This document shows positions 41,366 through 51,563 of a stretch of 64,000 bases of DNA, one piece after another (the first letter of the stretch is position 1; each line of letters begins with the position of its first letter). The stretch lies in contig NZ_BBOJ01000002.1 of NCBI RefSeq assembly GCF_000974445.1, positions 248,001-312,000 of the forward strand. The letters run 5' to 3'. Source of the stretch: Lentzea aerocolonigenes. Its GTDB lineage: Bacteria; Actinomycetota; Actinomycetes; Mycobacteriales; Pseudonocardiaceae. A program made the translations under genes and the position numbers. The notes below the pieces were generated by a model that searched no databases, was not told the DNA's origin, and saw nothing but the letters and a program-made list of their open reading frames with translations.

Positions 41366-41929
41366 TTATTCCGCGCACTTCTTCCACGAGAGCCGGTACG
41401 TGGTGCTCACGCTCGAGTCGGTCGAGTCCATCGTCATGAAACTGCCGCTGCCCTTGCCGGTGACCTTCAGCTCGGTCTCGACGGTCAACGGCTTGCGGTC
41501 CTTGCAGGGCCCGTGCGCAACCCCGTCCGGCGTGTCGGTGACGTGCCAGTTGTCGCTCATCGGCGCCTGGAACGCGCGCGAGCTGTGCCGCGTAGGAAAC
41601 CCCGGGAAGTGGTAGTCGTTGCGCACGACACCCTTCGCCTTGTCCGTGAGGTGGGCGAACCCGCGGTAGTCGGTAGCCGCGATCCCGTACGTGTACCCGG
41701 CGGCGTGGTTGATCCGAAGAGCGATCGTGCAGCTCTTCTTGGCCTCGCTCCCGTTGCCCTGCAACAGGAAGTCGCTGTAGGTCACCGTGAACGCCTCGTT
41801 GTCCGGCGACATGGCCACCGATGTGGTGTTGACGGGACAGCCCGACCCGCCCACGCTCTCCACGGTGATCGTGACGGGACCGGGCGGCGGGACGAGTGAA
41901 GCAGCCAGCAGTGCCACCACGGTGAACAT
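41366..41929 (-). CDS. Secreted DUF4360 protein
   Basis: 187 residues. A short hydrophobic signal sequence (M-F-T-V-V-A-L-L-A-A-S-L) precedes the DUF4360 domain: V-G-G-S-G-C-P, A-M-S-P-D-N-E-A-F-T-V-T-Y-S, the D-Y-R-G-F-A-H strand, and F-M-T-M-D-S-T-D-S-S-V-S-T-T-Y near the end. Four Cys could form disulfides. The family is common in actinobacteria and has no known function. It is 70 bases downstream of the NACHT gene on the same strand and 249 bases from rho. Confidence 0.88.
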   Translation of the reverse strand: MFTVVALLAASLVPPPGPVTITVESVGGSGCPVNTTSVAMSPDNEAFTVTYSDFLLQGNGSEAKKSCTIALRINHAAGYTYGIAATDYRGFAHLTDKAKGVVRNDYHFPGFPTRHSSRAFQAPMSDNWHVTDTPDGVAHGPCKDRKPLTVETELKVTGKGSGSFMTMDSTDSSVSTTYRLSWKKCAE

Positions 41930-41999
41930 CGAGGCCTCCTCACATCGCTGTGGGAGAACCTATCGAGCCTGGCAATCACGCGAACGGCTCAGCGAACCT

Positions 42000-44900
42000 T
42001 CATCCGCTGTGACCTGCCGCCTGGTCACAACGCAGGTCTCGGAGCAAGGCGCGGGCCTCCTCGCGACACTCGTCGCTCCACCGGGCGAGCCGGCTCGCCG
42101 CTGCACGCCGAACATGTCCCGGCACGCTCGGATCAGTCGCTACTTCCCGCGCAACCAGCGCACACAAGCCCCGCTGATCTCGTGTGAGCGTGAGGATGTT
42201 GTCTGCCGCCCGCAACCGCACCACCGGCCCCCAACGCGTATCGGAGACCATAGCGCCAAGTTCCGCGACAGCCTCGCGAACCCACCAGGCACCGATGTCG
42301 AGCAGCACGCCTACGCGCTGCAACGGCTTGGCTGTCGGAAGAAGCCCACGCATGACGGCGAGCATGTCCGCGCGTTTGGTCGGTACCGTGGCGTTGACCA
42401 CCGCAGCCGCCTTCGACCGCGCAGTGCCCGGCAGGCGATCGTCGTGGACCAGGGCCTCCAGCAGCCGCACGCCTTCAGCACGTCCAGCCGGGCCGAGGTT
42501 GGTGAGATCACCAGCCGCTCTCCACCGCAGCGCGGCTGGGACGGTCTGATCCGCCGCGATCTCGGTGAGAACACGGGCACAGGCCGCCCGATCGTCCAGC
42601 GACAGTTTCATCAGATGACCCACGGCCTGTCTGCGCTGGGCGGCTGGCACGCCCGTGCTGTCACGAACCGCCCGGAGCTCATCGAAGGCACGGGCATACC
42701 GCAGTTCGTCGACTCGCACTCGCCCTGGAGCGTTCCGGTCTTCCAGCAGGAAGTCCCGGACCGAGGGCTCAGCGGAGATCTTTCCGATCAGCAACGCCGC
42801 CGAACGGCGTTCCCGAATCGGGCGCGCGTCGTCCAGCACGACTTCTCGGGCCTGGTCGTGCACGCGGGTCCATGCTCCCTCGCGAGCCGCGAGTGCCAGC
42901 GCAGCCGGCGTACCGTCGGCGAACAGCAGCGCGAGTGCCTCGGGATTGATCGCGATAGACAGCCGGGAGAGAGCCTCCGCCGCTTGACGACGCTCTGCGG
43001 CGGAGAATTCCGGCGAGGACAGGACATCCCGGACAGCCGCTTCTGCTTCGGCACGCAATGGATGGTCATGCCACATGCCGGACGGGGGAACCCGTCTCGC
43101 GATCGCCACCGTGCGGTCGGCCAGCAGGACTCTCTCCACCTCAGTACGGGCCTCGCGCGGCAGCCGACGGACCAGCTTGGCCGCCAGTTCACCGGTCGTC
43201 TCAGGATGCCGCACCAGCGCGCCGATCACGCAGTTGAGCCGAGACCCCGCACATCCATCCAGCTTGCCCAGCGCCTCTGCCGCTTGTGCACGCTCTGCGA
43301 CCCCGAAGTGAATGCCCTCCGCGAATCGCCACAGAACCTCGCTCATCGCCGGCAGCAAAGTGCGATCGAGCGAGCTGAGTGCGACAGCGGCACCACACCG
43401 TTCGGACACCGGAGCATCAGGATCATGCAGCACAGCGAGGTTCGCTTCGATCGCCTCGGCTCTCACCGAAGGGTCCGTCTCGACCATCATCTGGTATGCG
43501 AGCGAACGCGACTTGACGTCGACGTAGGGGTCTTGGACGTGTCTTCGCAACGTCGGGAGTCCTTCGGCACCCAGCAGGCAAGCAGCGGCGGCGACCTCCT
43601 CACGGCGGCGGTCGGGGTTGTCGGCCAGCTCCCGCAGTTGCAGCCGGACGTCGGCGCCCAGCGCGACAAGATCACCGACGAGCCCACGCCACCCGTCCAG
43701 GCTCACGTCCGCACACGCCAGGAGGACGAGGGCCACTGCTTCGGGGCGATGAGCGCGATCCGTCCTCGCCAGCATCACGGCAGCACGGGCACGGTGGACG
43801 AGATCCGCCGACGGATCAGCGACGTACGCTTTCAGGGTCTGGGCGGGGACCTGGTGTCCGAGGACATCGAGTGCCTCCATCGCCGTCCATGCGAAATCGG
43901 GCCCGGTGAGCTCATCGACGAGGATCTCGTTGAACGCCTCGACCAACGACGCTCGCACACGACATCCAGCCGAAGTGAACATCTCTGCCAAGTACTGCAG
44001 GTCGTGGATCGCGCCGGAGCGGAGGAGGTCGAGCGCGCCTTTTGCCGCGGCTCGCTCAAACGGCCCGCCGAGGAAGCAGAGACTCTGCACCGCCTGCAAC
44101 CGCACATATGCGCTTCGCCCGACGTCGTCGAGCACATTGATCAGCACCTCAGCCGCTGCACAGCGATCTGCCACGTCAGTCGAACTGAAGAAGATGCCAA
44201 CGCTGAACACCTGTTCGCCGTCGACGTCGTTCTGGACCAGTGCGAGCAACTCCTTCGACGCCCGCGCGCTCAGCTCCGGTCCGAGCCGGTACAGCTGCTG
44301 CCAAGTCCTCGACACGACGCCAGGACTCCGCTCGCTCCCGGCGATCTGCAGCAGGTGAAAAGCAGCCTCGGCATGGTGCTCGGGAGCCGAACCGATCAGT
44401 GCCTGTGCGGCGTCACAACGGGCTTCCGGTGTCAACCGCAAGTCCGCGAGGGCAGCACGCATCCGCATTATCGCATGACCTCGATGCGGTTCTCCAAGAT
44501 TTCCGAGTCCGCGCAGACAAGAGACGAACTCGGGCCGAGAGGGCGCCATGTGGTTCAGCACGCGCAGGAACTGCGTCGCGGCCTCGTCGTGGAACGCCGG
44601 CCCGAGTTCCGCCAATGCCTCGGCCGCCGACACGACCACCATCCACGACAGGCCGGGGTCGTCGAACATTCCACGCAGGAGTCCGACTCCGACCTCCTGG
44701 GGGCACAGCCGAACCAGTCGCACGGGGTGATTCCGCCGTACCTCCAACCTGGCCCCCAGCAGCATCGGGACCAGTTCGGCCGCCTTGGCGCGTTGGGCTG
44801 GACCGAGCCTTGCCAACAACGTCACCGCACTCGTGCGGAGGTTCAGCCTGATCCGGCGGTCGGTGACGAGGGCGGCGACCGCCTCTCCCGCCAGCTGCTG

Positions 44901-47033
44901 CGCACCGAGCGAGGCGAGGCCGATGGCTGCGGTTCCCCTGCCACCGAGTCCATGACGAGGATCACGCAGTGCTGCCAAGAAGATTTCCTTGCACCGGTCG
45001 TGGAACTCGACACCGATCTCGGCCAGGCCCGTTGCCGCTTCGCAGAGGTCGTCGACCGATGTGTCCGTATCGGACACAATGTGCTCCAAGGCGGCGACCG
45101 CGTCCGCACGCGCCTCGCCGCCGAACGCGGCAAGGACAACGGCTGCCACACGACTGTCCCATCCGGACGCGAGCGGATCCGCCAGCACAGAACGCAGTCC
45201 ACGCTCGGCGGTTTCTCGTTCGCCGCTTCCGCAGTCCGCCAATGCTTCCGCGGCGATCAACCGATGATCTACCGAAGTCGACACGTCATCGACAGCGGAA
45301 CGCAGGAACGCGATCGCCTCACCTGCGCGGGGATCGCGCAACCGTCCAGCCAGCGCAGTTGCCACCTCGGCGCGGGTCGGCCAAGGTGCCAGTTCGTCGC
45401 GCAAGAGACCTACGAGCCAGTCCGCCAGGCCGGGGTGGTGGGTGGCGCGGCTGACGCTCGCCAGGATCTGGTCAGCCGGATACTGGGTGGTCATTGCCCA
45501 GCCCCGCGCGGTGGCCAGGAACTCGTCGATCAAAGGTGCGCCGGCCGGCAGGTGCCTGGCGAGCAAGCGCGCGGCGAGGAGGTGGTCGTCAGAGGTGCCG
45601 CCGTGCAACCACCGAAGCAGCTCGTCGGCCTGGCCGGTGTTCAAGTGGGTGTAGTGCAGGAGCACCGCTCGCGCGAACCGTCCTTCCTCCAGCGGTTTCG
45701 CCCTGTGCAGCAGCTCGGCGACGACGGGATGACCTGGGTCGAACTCCTCGGGGAGGTCGCGGGCGTCGGCTGTGGCGGCGACGTGCTCGGCGAAGCTGTG
45801 GTGCAGGAAGGTCAGGTCGCCGCCGCGCGGGATGAACGGGCCGATCGCCGTGAGGTGCGCGACGATGTCTTCTTCCGTCCCAGCGTCTTGGTTGCAGCGC
45901 GCCCACTCACGGATGGCCGTCGTCAGCGGAATGTCGGAGCGGAGCCTGGTGCGGCCGAGATGTTCGACCAGTGCCGTGCAGTGGCGTTCGAATGCCTCCG
46001 GTGCGGCACGGGACGACCTGATGAACGCGAGGTACGACTCGTAGAGCTGGAACTGGTTGCCCGGCAGCGGACGTTCGCCGTGCTGTTCGAAGACGATCGC
46101 GGCGATGGTGGCCAGCAAAGGCACGGTGACCAACTCGAACAGGTGGGCCTCGCGGACCTGGAGGAGAAACCTGTGGGTCAGATCCTCATCGCGGAACCAG
46201 TGCTCGGAGAACCTGCGCAGCCCATCGTCGTCGAACGGCAGAAGCTCGTATCGCACGGCGCCGGCGCGCTGCAGAGGACCGAGAGTCCCTCCTTCGGCAG
46301 GCCGCGTGGTGAGCAGGACGCGATAGGGGTCTTTGGCGGCCCAGGCGGCAAGGGTGTGCACGATCTCGGCGCGGGCGTCGCTGTCGGCGATCTCGTCCAG
46401 TGCGTCGATCAGCAGCAGCCAGCGGCAGCCGTCCACCCGGCGGGCGAAGACTGCTGAATCGAGCGGTCCGCTCAGGTACCGGCCGTACTCGGCGGACGCG
46501 CTGCCGGCCAGTGTCTGGGAGATCGACTGGCCGAGGTGTGCGGCCAGCACACGGGCCGGAAGCCGAAGGGGCAGCACAGGCTCCGCGATGACGGCGTCTC
46601 CGTCGCCCTGTGCCGACCACGCCCTGACGATGTCGGCGGTGAGCTGGAGCGTGAGAGTCGACTTGCCCTGGCCGGGGCCGCCGGTGATCACCAGGTGGTC
46701 GTCGTTGTCGAGTGCCGCCTGCATCGGTTTCGAAGGCGGGCGTGCCGCCACCCGGACGGCGGCGGGCGCCGAAGGTGACTCGACGAGTTGCCCGTGTTCG
46801 TCGAGTTTCGGGGTAGACGGCTGCTCCGCCGGCGCATCGTCGAGGCCGCTGCCCACGTCCTGCCGCACGTAGACGGTGCCGAGCGACGGTCTGCGGGCAC
46901 CCGGCAGCTGGTAGGGCAGCAGGTCCGCAGCCCGTTCCTGGGCCCACAGCAGGTCCTTGACCTCCGCAGGAAGGACCGTGATCGACGTCCAGCCGCGGGC
47001 TTGGATGCCGAATCTCAGCTCGTCCTCCGCCAT
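42000..47033 (-). CDS. NACHT-domain STAND NTPase with long HEAT-repeat array
   Basis: 1677 residues. A roughly 60-residue N-terminal region ends in P-S-L-G-T-V-Y-V-R-Q, followed by an acidic linker. The NACHT NTPase has Walker A G-G-P-G-Q-G-K-S-T (118-126), Walker B L-L-L-I-D-A-L-D-E-I (206-215), and a winged-helix-like tail to about 450. The remaining 1200 residues are Leu/Ala-rich helical HEAT-type repeats. Such bacterial NLR-like proteins act as intracellular sensors, several in phage defence. No obvious effector domain is seen beyond the short N-terminus. Codon use is less GC-biased than in its neighbours, hinting at transfer. No partner gene is evident. Confidence 0.85.
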   Translation of the reverse strand: MAEDELRFGIQARGWTSITVLPAEVKDLLWAQERAADLLPYQLPGARRPSLGTVYVRQDVGSGLDDAPAEQPSTPKLDEHGQLVESPSAPAAVRVAARPPSKPMQAALDNDDHLVITGGPGQGKSTLTLQLTADIVRAWSAQGDGDAVIAEPVLPLRLPARVLAAHLGQSISQTLAGSASAEYGRYLSGPLDSAVFARRVDGCRWLLLIDALDEIADSDARAEIVHTLAAWAAKDPYRVLLTTRPAEGGTLGPLQRAGAVRYELLPFDDDGLRRFSEHWFRDEDLTHRFLLQVREAHLFELVTVPLLATIAAIVFEQHGERPLPGNQFQLYESYLAFIRSSRAAPEAFERHCTALVEHLGRTRLRSDIPLTTAIREWARCNQDAGTEEDIVAHLTAIGPFIPRGGDLTFLHHSFAEHVAATADARDLPEEFDPGHPVVAELLHRAKPLEEGRFARAVLLHYTHLNTGQADELLRWLHGGTSDDHLLAARLLARHLPAGAPLIDEFLATARGWAMTTQYPADQILASVSRATHHPGLADWLVGLLRDELAPWPTRAEVATALAGRLRDPRAGEAIAFLRSAVDDVSTSVDHRLIAAEALADCGSGERETAERGLRSVLADPLASGWDSRVAAVVLAAFGGEARADAVAALEHIVSDTDTSVDDLCEAATGLAEIGVEFHDRCKEIFLAALRDPRHGLGGRGTAAIGLASLGAQQLAGEAVAALVTDRRIRLNLRTSAVTLLARLGPAQRAKAAELVPMLLGARLEVRRNHPVRLVRLCPQEVGVGLLRGMFDDPGLSWMVVVSAAEALAELGPAFHDEAATQFLRVLNHMAPSRPEFVSCLRGLGNLGEPHRGHAIMRMRAALADLRLTPEARCDAAQALIGSAPEHHAEAAFHLLQIAGSERSPGVVSRTWQQLYRLGPELSARASKELLALVQNDVDGEQVFSVGIFFSSTDVADRCAAAEVLINVLDDVGRSAYVRLQAVQSLCFLGGPFERAAAKGALDLLRSGAIHDLQYLAEMFTSAGCRVRASLVEAFNEILVDELTGPDFAWTAMEALDVLGHQVPAQTLKAYVADPSADLVHRARAAVMLARTDRAHRPEAVALVLLACADVSLDGWRGLVGDLVALGADVRLQLRELADNPDRRREEVAAAACLLGAEGLPTLRRHVQDPYVDVKSRSLAYQMMVETDPSVRAEAIEANLAVLHDPDAPVSERCGAAVALSSLDRTLLPAMSEVLWRFAEGIHFGVAERAQAAEALGKLDGCAGSRLNCVIGALVRHPETTGELAAKLVRRLPREARTEVERVLLADRTVAIARRVPPSGMWHDHPLRAEAEAAVRDVLSSPEFSAAERRQAAEALSRLSIAINPEALALLFADGTPAALALAAREGAWTRVHDQAREVVLDDARPIRERRSAALLIGKISAEPSVRDFLLEDRNAPGRVRVDELRYARAFDELRAVRDSTGVPAAQRRQAVGHLMKLSLDDRAACARVLTEIAADQTVPAALRWRAAGDLTNLGPAGRAEGVRLLEALVHDDRLPGTARSKAAAVVNATVPTKRADMLAVMRGLLPTAKPLQRVGVLLDIGAWWVREAVAELGAMVSDTRWGPVVRLRAADNILTLTRDQRGLCALVAREVATDPSVPGHVRRAAASRLARWSDECREEARALLRDLRCDQAAGHSG

Positions 47034-47085
47034 CGGGGGATGGTCTCACGCGACGACGGCTCATTTGCGGACAAAACAAGGACGG

Positions 47086-48418
47086 TCAGGCGCCTGCCAG
47101 GTCGCCCACCACGTGGATCACGGTGGGCCGGTCCGCCGCGAACGCCTTGCGCAGTGCCGCGGCGAACCTGCCCTCGTCGTCCACCGTCACGCCGTGACAG
47201 TTGAGTCCTTTGGCCACCAGGGCGAAGTCGCCGCCCGGGAGGTTCACGCCGTGCACGGGCTCACTGCGCTCCACCATCTCGCGGCGGATCTCGCCGTACC
47301 CGCCGTTGTCGCAGATGATCACGGGCAGGGCCAGCCGTTCCTGGGCCGCGGTGGCGAGCTCGGGCAACGTGAACATCGCGCCGCCGTCGCCGTGCAGGGC
47401 CACTACCTGGCGGTTCGGGGCTCCCAGTTGTGCGCCGATCGCGGCGGGCAGGCCGTAGCCGAGGGTGCCGAAACCCGTGGGGTACAGGAAGCTCGCGGGG
47501 CCTTCGAGGGGCAGGTTCGACAAAGTGCCGTAATAGCAGGCCATTGCGCTGTCGCCGGCGACGATCGCGCCTGGGGACAGGACTTCCCGCATGGCCTCGA
47601 CGAGCGGGAGCCAGGCGGCGCCTTGGGTGCGGGCGTGTTTGCGGAAGAGCTTCTGCCAGCGTTCGGCGCGCTTCACCGCCTCCTCGCTCAGGCTTCCCTT
47701 GCCGAGGCGTTGGTTCAGGGCCTCGACGGTGGCTCTGGCGTCGCCGACCAGGCGGTGGTCCGGGAGGGCGTTGGTGATCATCTGGGCCGGGTCGACGTCG
47801 ATGCGGATGAGGTCGCCGGGGAACTTCAGCGGGCCGTTCCACAGGTCTGTCGAGGCCAGTTCGGTGCCGATGGCGAGAACGACGTCGCAGTCGGCCACGA
47901 AGTCCGCCACGGCCTTGTGGTGCAGGCCCGCGCCGATGGAGAGCCGGTGGTGTTCGGAGAACGTGCCTTTGCCGTTGGCGGTGGCCACGACCGGGGCGCC
48001 GAGGCGTTCGGCGAGAGCGGTGATCTCTTCGGAGGCGCCCGGCGCTCTGGTGACGGACCTCGTGCAGGGTGCCGTTGCCCCGGCCAGGGTTGCGCAGGGG
48101 CGTGCCCGGCGAGATCAGCAGCACCGGTACGGAGTCCGAGTACGACTGGGTCACGGCGGTCATGGCGTTGAGCACGGCCGGGCCGCTCGTGGTGAGGCAG
48201 ACGCCCGGTCTGCCGGTGACGCGGGCGTAGCCGTCGGCCGCGAAGCCCGCGCCCTGTTCGTGGCGCGGGGTCACGTGCCTGACGTCGTGTTCGGCCAGGG
48301 CGCGGTAGATGCCTAGGTTGTGCGTGCCGGGGATGCCGAACAGCAGCTCGGTGCCGTGCGCGACGAGGGCGCGCACGAGCGCTTCGCCGCCGCTGAGGCG
48401 AGTTTGGGTCATGCTCAT
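47086..48418 (-). pseudogene. Broken thiamine-diphosphate enzyme (acetolactate synthase-like)
   Basis: The start (ATG at 48418, overlapping the preceding stop as ATGA) gives a normal ThDP N-terminus with F-G-I-P-G-T-H-N and the catalytic Glu in R-H-E-Q-G-A. After G-T-L-H-E-V-R the reading frame shifts, near 48035-48060. The other frame resumes at A-L-A-E-R-L-G-A-P-V-V in the central domain and continues through G-D-G-G-A-M-F to 47086. About 100 residues are missing at the junction, so a deletion plus shift, not a single indel, inactivated it. Intact relatives decarboxylate 2-oxo acids. It is the last gene of an acyl-CoA operon. Confidence 0.85.
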
Positions 48419-50385
48419 GCCACGCGCTGGCCGCTCGTGTCGTTCAACGGGACGATCAGCGCGTCCACGGCCAGCACACCGTCCGGGCCCACGCGCACCG
48501 GGTTGAGCTCGATCTCGGCGAGGTCCGGCCTGGCCGCGAGCGTCTCGGAGACCTGGGCGACGACCTCGGCCAACGCTTCCACGTCCGCGGCCGGGGAACC
48601 GCGCCAGCCGGTCAGGAGCGGGGCGCAGACGAGGCGTGCCAGCATCTCCCGCGCCGTGGCGGGAGACACCGGCGCGAGCTCGATCGCGGTGTCCCTGAAC
48701 AGCTCCGCGTGCACGCCGCCCGCTCCGACGAGGACCACCGGGCCGAACGAGGGGTCCCGCTTCGCGCCGATGATCAGCTCGACGGTGTGCTCGCGGGTGT
48801 CCATCTCCTCCAGGACGTAGGTGCCGGGGCCCAGCCTGGCCCGCATGTCCTCGAACGCCGCGGCGGGATCGGAGAGGTTGATCGCGACGCCGCCGTGCTC
48901 GGTCTTGTGGGCGAGCCAGTCGGCCTTGAGCGCGTACGGGGGCCGGAGCGTGGTGGCCGCGATGTCGGCGAGGCTCGTGACGGCGCGGGCTTCGGGGAAC
49001 CTGACGAAGCTCAGGAGGTCGCGGGCGGCGAGGTAGCCGGGCCGGTACGGCGCAACCGGCGTGGCACGCGACGGTACGACCACCGGAGGAGAACCGAACC
49101 GCTTCACGTGCCCCAACGCGGCCACCGCTCGTTCGATCGTGAGCTGCACCGGCACTCCACCAGCCCTGAGCGCGCGCACCGCCGCGGACTCCGCGCACAT
49201 GCTGTGCACCACGACCGGAGTGTCCCTTGCCAGAAAACAAATCCGCTCGGCCACGGCCACCTCGGCGGCCTCCAGCGACGGCGTGTCCGCGCCGTAGCTG
49301 CCGAAGTAGCCGGACAGCACGACCGCGTCCACCTCACCGCCGCGCACCAGGACCTCGACCGCGCGGGCGTAGTTCATCAGGTCCCGCTCCCCCGCCCCCG
49401 CGAGGTCGATCGGGTTCCGCCTCGACGCACCCATCGGCAGACCGTCCACAGCGGACAGAGCAGGCACCGTCAAACCAGCATCCACCACGAGATCCGCCGC
49501 GATCGCACCCTGACCGCCGGAGTCGGAGATCACCCCGACCCTGCCACCGCGCGGCACGTTGGACGACAGCACCGCCGCGAGGTCGACCAGCGCGGCCGGC
49601 GTCGTCACTCGCACCGCGCCGGCTCTTCGGCACGCCGCGTCCACCACGTCCACGGAGGACGTCAGCGAACCGGTGTGCGTGCGAGCGGCTTCCCGTCCGG
49701 CGACGGACGCGCCGACTGTCAGCAGCACCACGGGTTTCCCGGCGGCGCGCAGCTGCGCCATGGCGTCGACGATCCCCGGCCCGAAGCTCTCCAGGTAGAC
49801 CCCCACCACCGTGGTCAGGTCGTGGGAAACCAGGTCCAGCAACGCTTCCGCCGCCGTCACGTCCGCCTGGTTGCCCACCGAGACGAACCGCGAGACCCCG
49901 ATCCCCGAGGCCGCCGCGAGCCCGGCGATCTCCAGGCCGACCTGCCCGCTCTGCGACACCACGCCCAGCGAACCCGGCTGGAACCGGCCCCACGCCAGGT
50001 GCAACGACGTCGCCGCGTCGAACACGCCCAGGCAGTTCGGGCCCAGCAGACGGGCGCCCGCCTCACGGATCCGGCAGATCACGCGGTCGTCGATTCCCGC
50101 CGGGATGCCGACGAACCCGCGCACGCCGACCGCCAGCGCCTCGTCCACCACCGCCGGCACGTGCGCCGCGGGAACGGCCAGCACCACGAGCTCCGGCGGC
50201 TCGGCCAGTTCGGACAGCGACCGCACGGTCGGTTCCGAGAGCACCAGGCCACCACTGCGGTTCACCAGGTGCACCGCTCGGCGTGAGCGGCCGATCAACG
50301 CCCCGCGCGCGAGCCAGTGGCCCCACTTGGAGGGATCGTCACTGGCGCCGACGACCGCGACGGACGCGGGATCGGAGAAGATCAT
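48415..50385 (-). CDS. NDP-forming acyl-CoA synthetase (fused alpha-beta)
   Basis: 656 residues. An N-terminal CoA-binding Rossmann domain (V-A-V-V-G-A-S-D-D-P-S-K-W-G) and succinyl-CoA-ligase-like domains (L-G-P-N-C-L-G-V, V-S-Q-S-G-Q-V-G) lead to a C-terminal ATP-grasp domain (A-L-K-A-D-W-L-A-H-K-T-E-H-G-G-V). This is the fused form of ADP-forming acetyl/acyl-CoA synthetases, which recover ATP from acyl-CoA. It overlaps the acyl-CoA dehydrogenase stop and the TPP gene start by 4 bases each, so all three form a coupled operon. Confidence 0.9.
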   Translation of the reverse strand: MIFSDPASVAVVGASDDPSKWGHWLARGALIGRSRRAVHLVNRSGGLVLSEPTVRSLSELAEPPELVVLAVPAAHVPAVVDEALAVGVRGFVGIPAGIDDRVICRIREAGARLLGPNCLGVFDAATSLHLAWGRFQPGSLGVVSQSGQVGLEIAGLAAASGIGVSRFVSVGNQADVTAAEALLDLVSHDLTTVVGVYLESFGPGIVDAMAQLRAAGKPVVLLTVGASVAGREAARTHTGSLTSSVDVVDAACRRAGAVRVTTPAALVDLAAVLSSNVPRGGRVGVISDSGGQGAIAADLVVDAGLTVPALSAVDGLPMGASRRNPIDLAGAGERDLMNYARAVEVLVRGGEVDAVVLSGYFGSYGADTPSLEAAEVAVAERICFLARDTPVVVHSMCAESAAVRALRAGGVPVQLTIERAVAALGHVKRFGSPPVVVPSRATPVAPYRPGYLAARDLLSFVRFPEARAVTSLADIAATTLRPPYALKADWLAHKTEHGGVAINLSDPAAAFEDMRARLGPGTYVLEEMDTREHTVELIIGAKRDPSFGPVVLVGAGGVHAELFRDTAIELAPVSPATAREMLARLVCAPLLTGWRGSPAADVEALAEVVAQVSETLAARPDLAEIELNPVRVGPDGVLAVDALIVPLNDTSGQRVA

Positions 50386-51548
50386 CTCGCACCGAGACCG
50401 CGGGAGATGACGAGACGCTGGATGTCCGAGGTGCCTTCCTCGATCTCCTCGAGCTTCGCGTCGCGCATCCAGCGTTCGACGGGGTACTCGCGGGAGTAGC
50501 CGTACCCGCCCAGCGTCTGCACCGCCGCGTGCGTGCACCACATCGCGTTCTCCGAGCCGACGAGCTTGGCCATCGCCGACTCCTGCGTCACCGAACACCC
50601 GGCGTCGTAGAGGGTCGCCGCGCGCACGGTCAGCAGGTGCGACGTGTCGACGCGCGTGGCCATGTCCGCGAGCCGGAACGCCACGGCCTGGTGCCGGATG
50701 ATCGGCACGCCGAACTGCTCCCGTTCACGGGCGTAGGTGGTCGCGAAATCCAGTGCGGCACGGGCGAGTCCGGTCGTGGCCGCGCCGATGAGGATCCGCG
50801 AGGCGTCGAACGTCCGCATCAGACCCGCGAACGCCTGACCCTCCTCGCCGAGCCGGTTCTCCACGGGCACGCGCACGTCGTCGAGGAACACCTCGGCGTT
50901 GACGATCGCGCGCTGCCCCATCTTCCGGAACGGCGGCCCCACCGCGAGCCCAGGAGTGTCGCGCGGCACCACGAAAGCCGTGACGCCACGGGATCGCAGC
51001 GCCGGGTCGACGGTCGCGAAGATCACGAACATCTCCGCGTAGGGCGCGTTGGAGATCCAGGTCTTCTGTCCGTTGAGGACGTACGAGTCACCGTCGCGCA
51101 CGGCGGACGTCTGGATGCTCGCCGCGTCCGAACCACTGCCCGGCTCGGTGACCGCGACGGCGGTGAGCGGCGGTTCGGGCGCCCCGAGTGGACCGAGGAA
51201 CCGCTCCTGCTGCTCGGGCGTGCCGAGGTGCTCGACCGGCGCGCTGAAGAAGCCGTTGGACGTGATCAGGTTGCCGATGCCGATGTCGCCGTGGCACAGC
51301 TCCTGCTGGATCAGCACCTGCGTGAGCAGGTCGGTGACGCCACCGCCGCCGGCCTTCGCGGGGATCATGAACGAGGTCAGTCCGAGCTCGGAGGCCTTCT
51401 TCCAGAGGTCGAGCGGCGACTCGACGTCCGCCTCGTCGACGGCACGTGCCCGCGGGCGGATCTCCCTGGCGGCGAACTCCCTCGCCAGTTCGACGAACTG
51501 CTCCTGGTCGGCCGTGAGCCGCAGGCCGTCTCTGACGGTCCGCCCCAT
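50382..51548 (-). CDS. Acyl-CoA dehydrogenase
   Basis: 388 residues with the three-domain acyl-CoA dehydrogenase fold. F-V-V-P-R-D-T-P-G, the FAD loop A-V-T-E-P-G-S-G-S-D, and the C-terminal L-G-G-Y-G-Y-S-R-E-Y-P with E-G-T-S-D-I-Q are present, so the catalytic Glu is in place. Specificity could be short- or branched-chain. The ATG at 51548 has AGGAG upstream. It heads the operon with the acyl-CoA synthetase and the broken TPP gene. The 18-bp palindrome before it matches that of the amino-acid permease, hinting at branched-chain amino-acid breakdown. Confidence 0.92.
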   Translation of the reverse strand: MGRTVRDGLRLTADQEQFVELAREFAAREIRPRARAVDEADVESPLDLWKKASELGLTSFMIPAKAGGGGVTDLLTQVLIQQELCHGDIGIGNLITSNGFFSAPVEHLGTPEQQERFLGPLGAPEPPLTAVAVTEPGSGSDAASIQTSAVRDGDSYVLNGQKTWISNAPYAEMFVIFATVDPALRSRGVTAFVVPRDTPGLAVGPPFRKMGQRAIVNAEVFLDDVRVPVENRLGEEGQAFAGLMRTFDASRILIGAATTGLARAALDFATTYAREREQFGVPIIRHQAVAFRLADMATRVDTSHLLTVRAATLYDAGCSVTQESAMAKLVGSENAMWCTHAAVQTLGGYGYSREYPVERWMRDAKLEEIEEGTSDIQRLVISRGLGAR

Positions 51549-51563
51549 CGTGCACTCCTAAAT

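Noticed and set aside
41787..46457. A 1556-codon open frame on the plus strand
   Set aside because: It runs antisense to the NACHT-HEAT gene, has a Cys/Arg/His-rich low-complexity product, and the minus-strand frame has real domains.
46186..47079. Alternative 297-codon frame at the start of the NACHT gene
   Set aside because: Arg-rich frame-shifted reading of the same DNA; Walker motifs exist only in the chosen frame.
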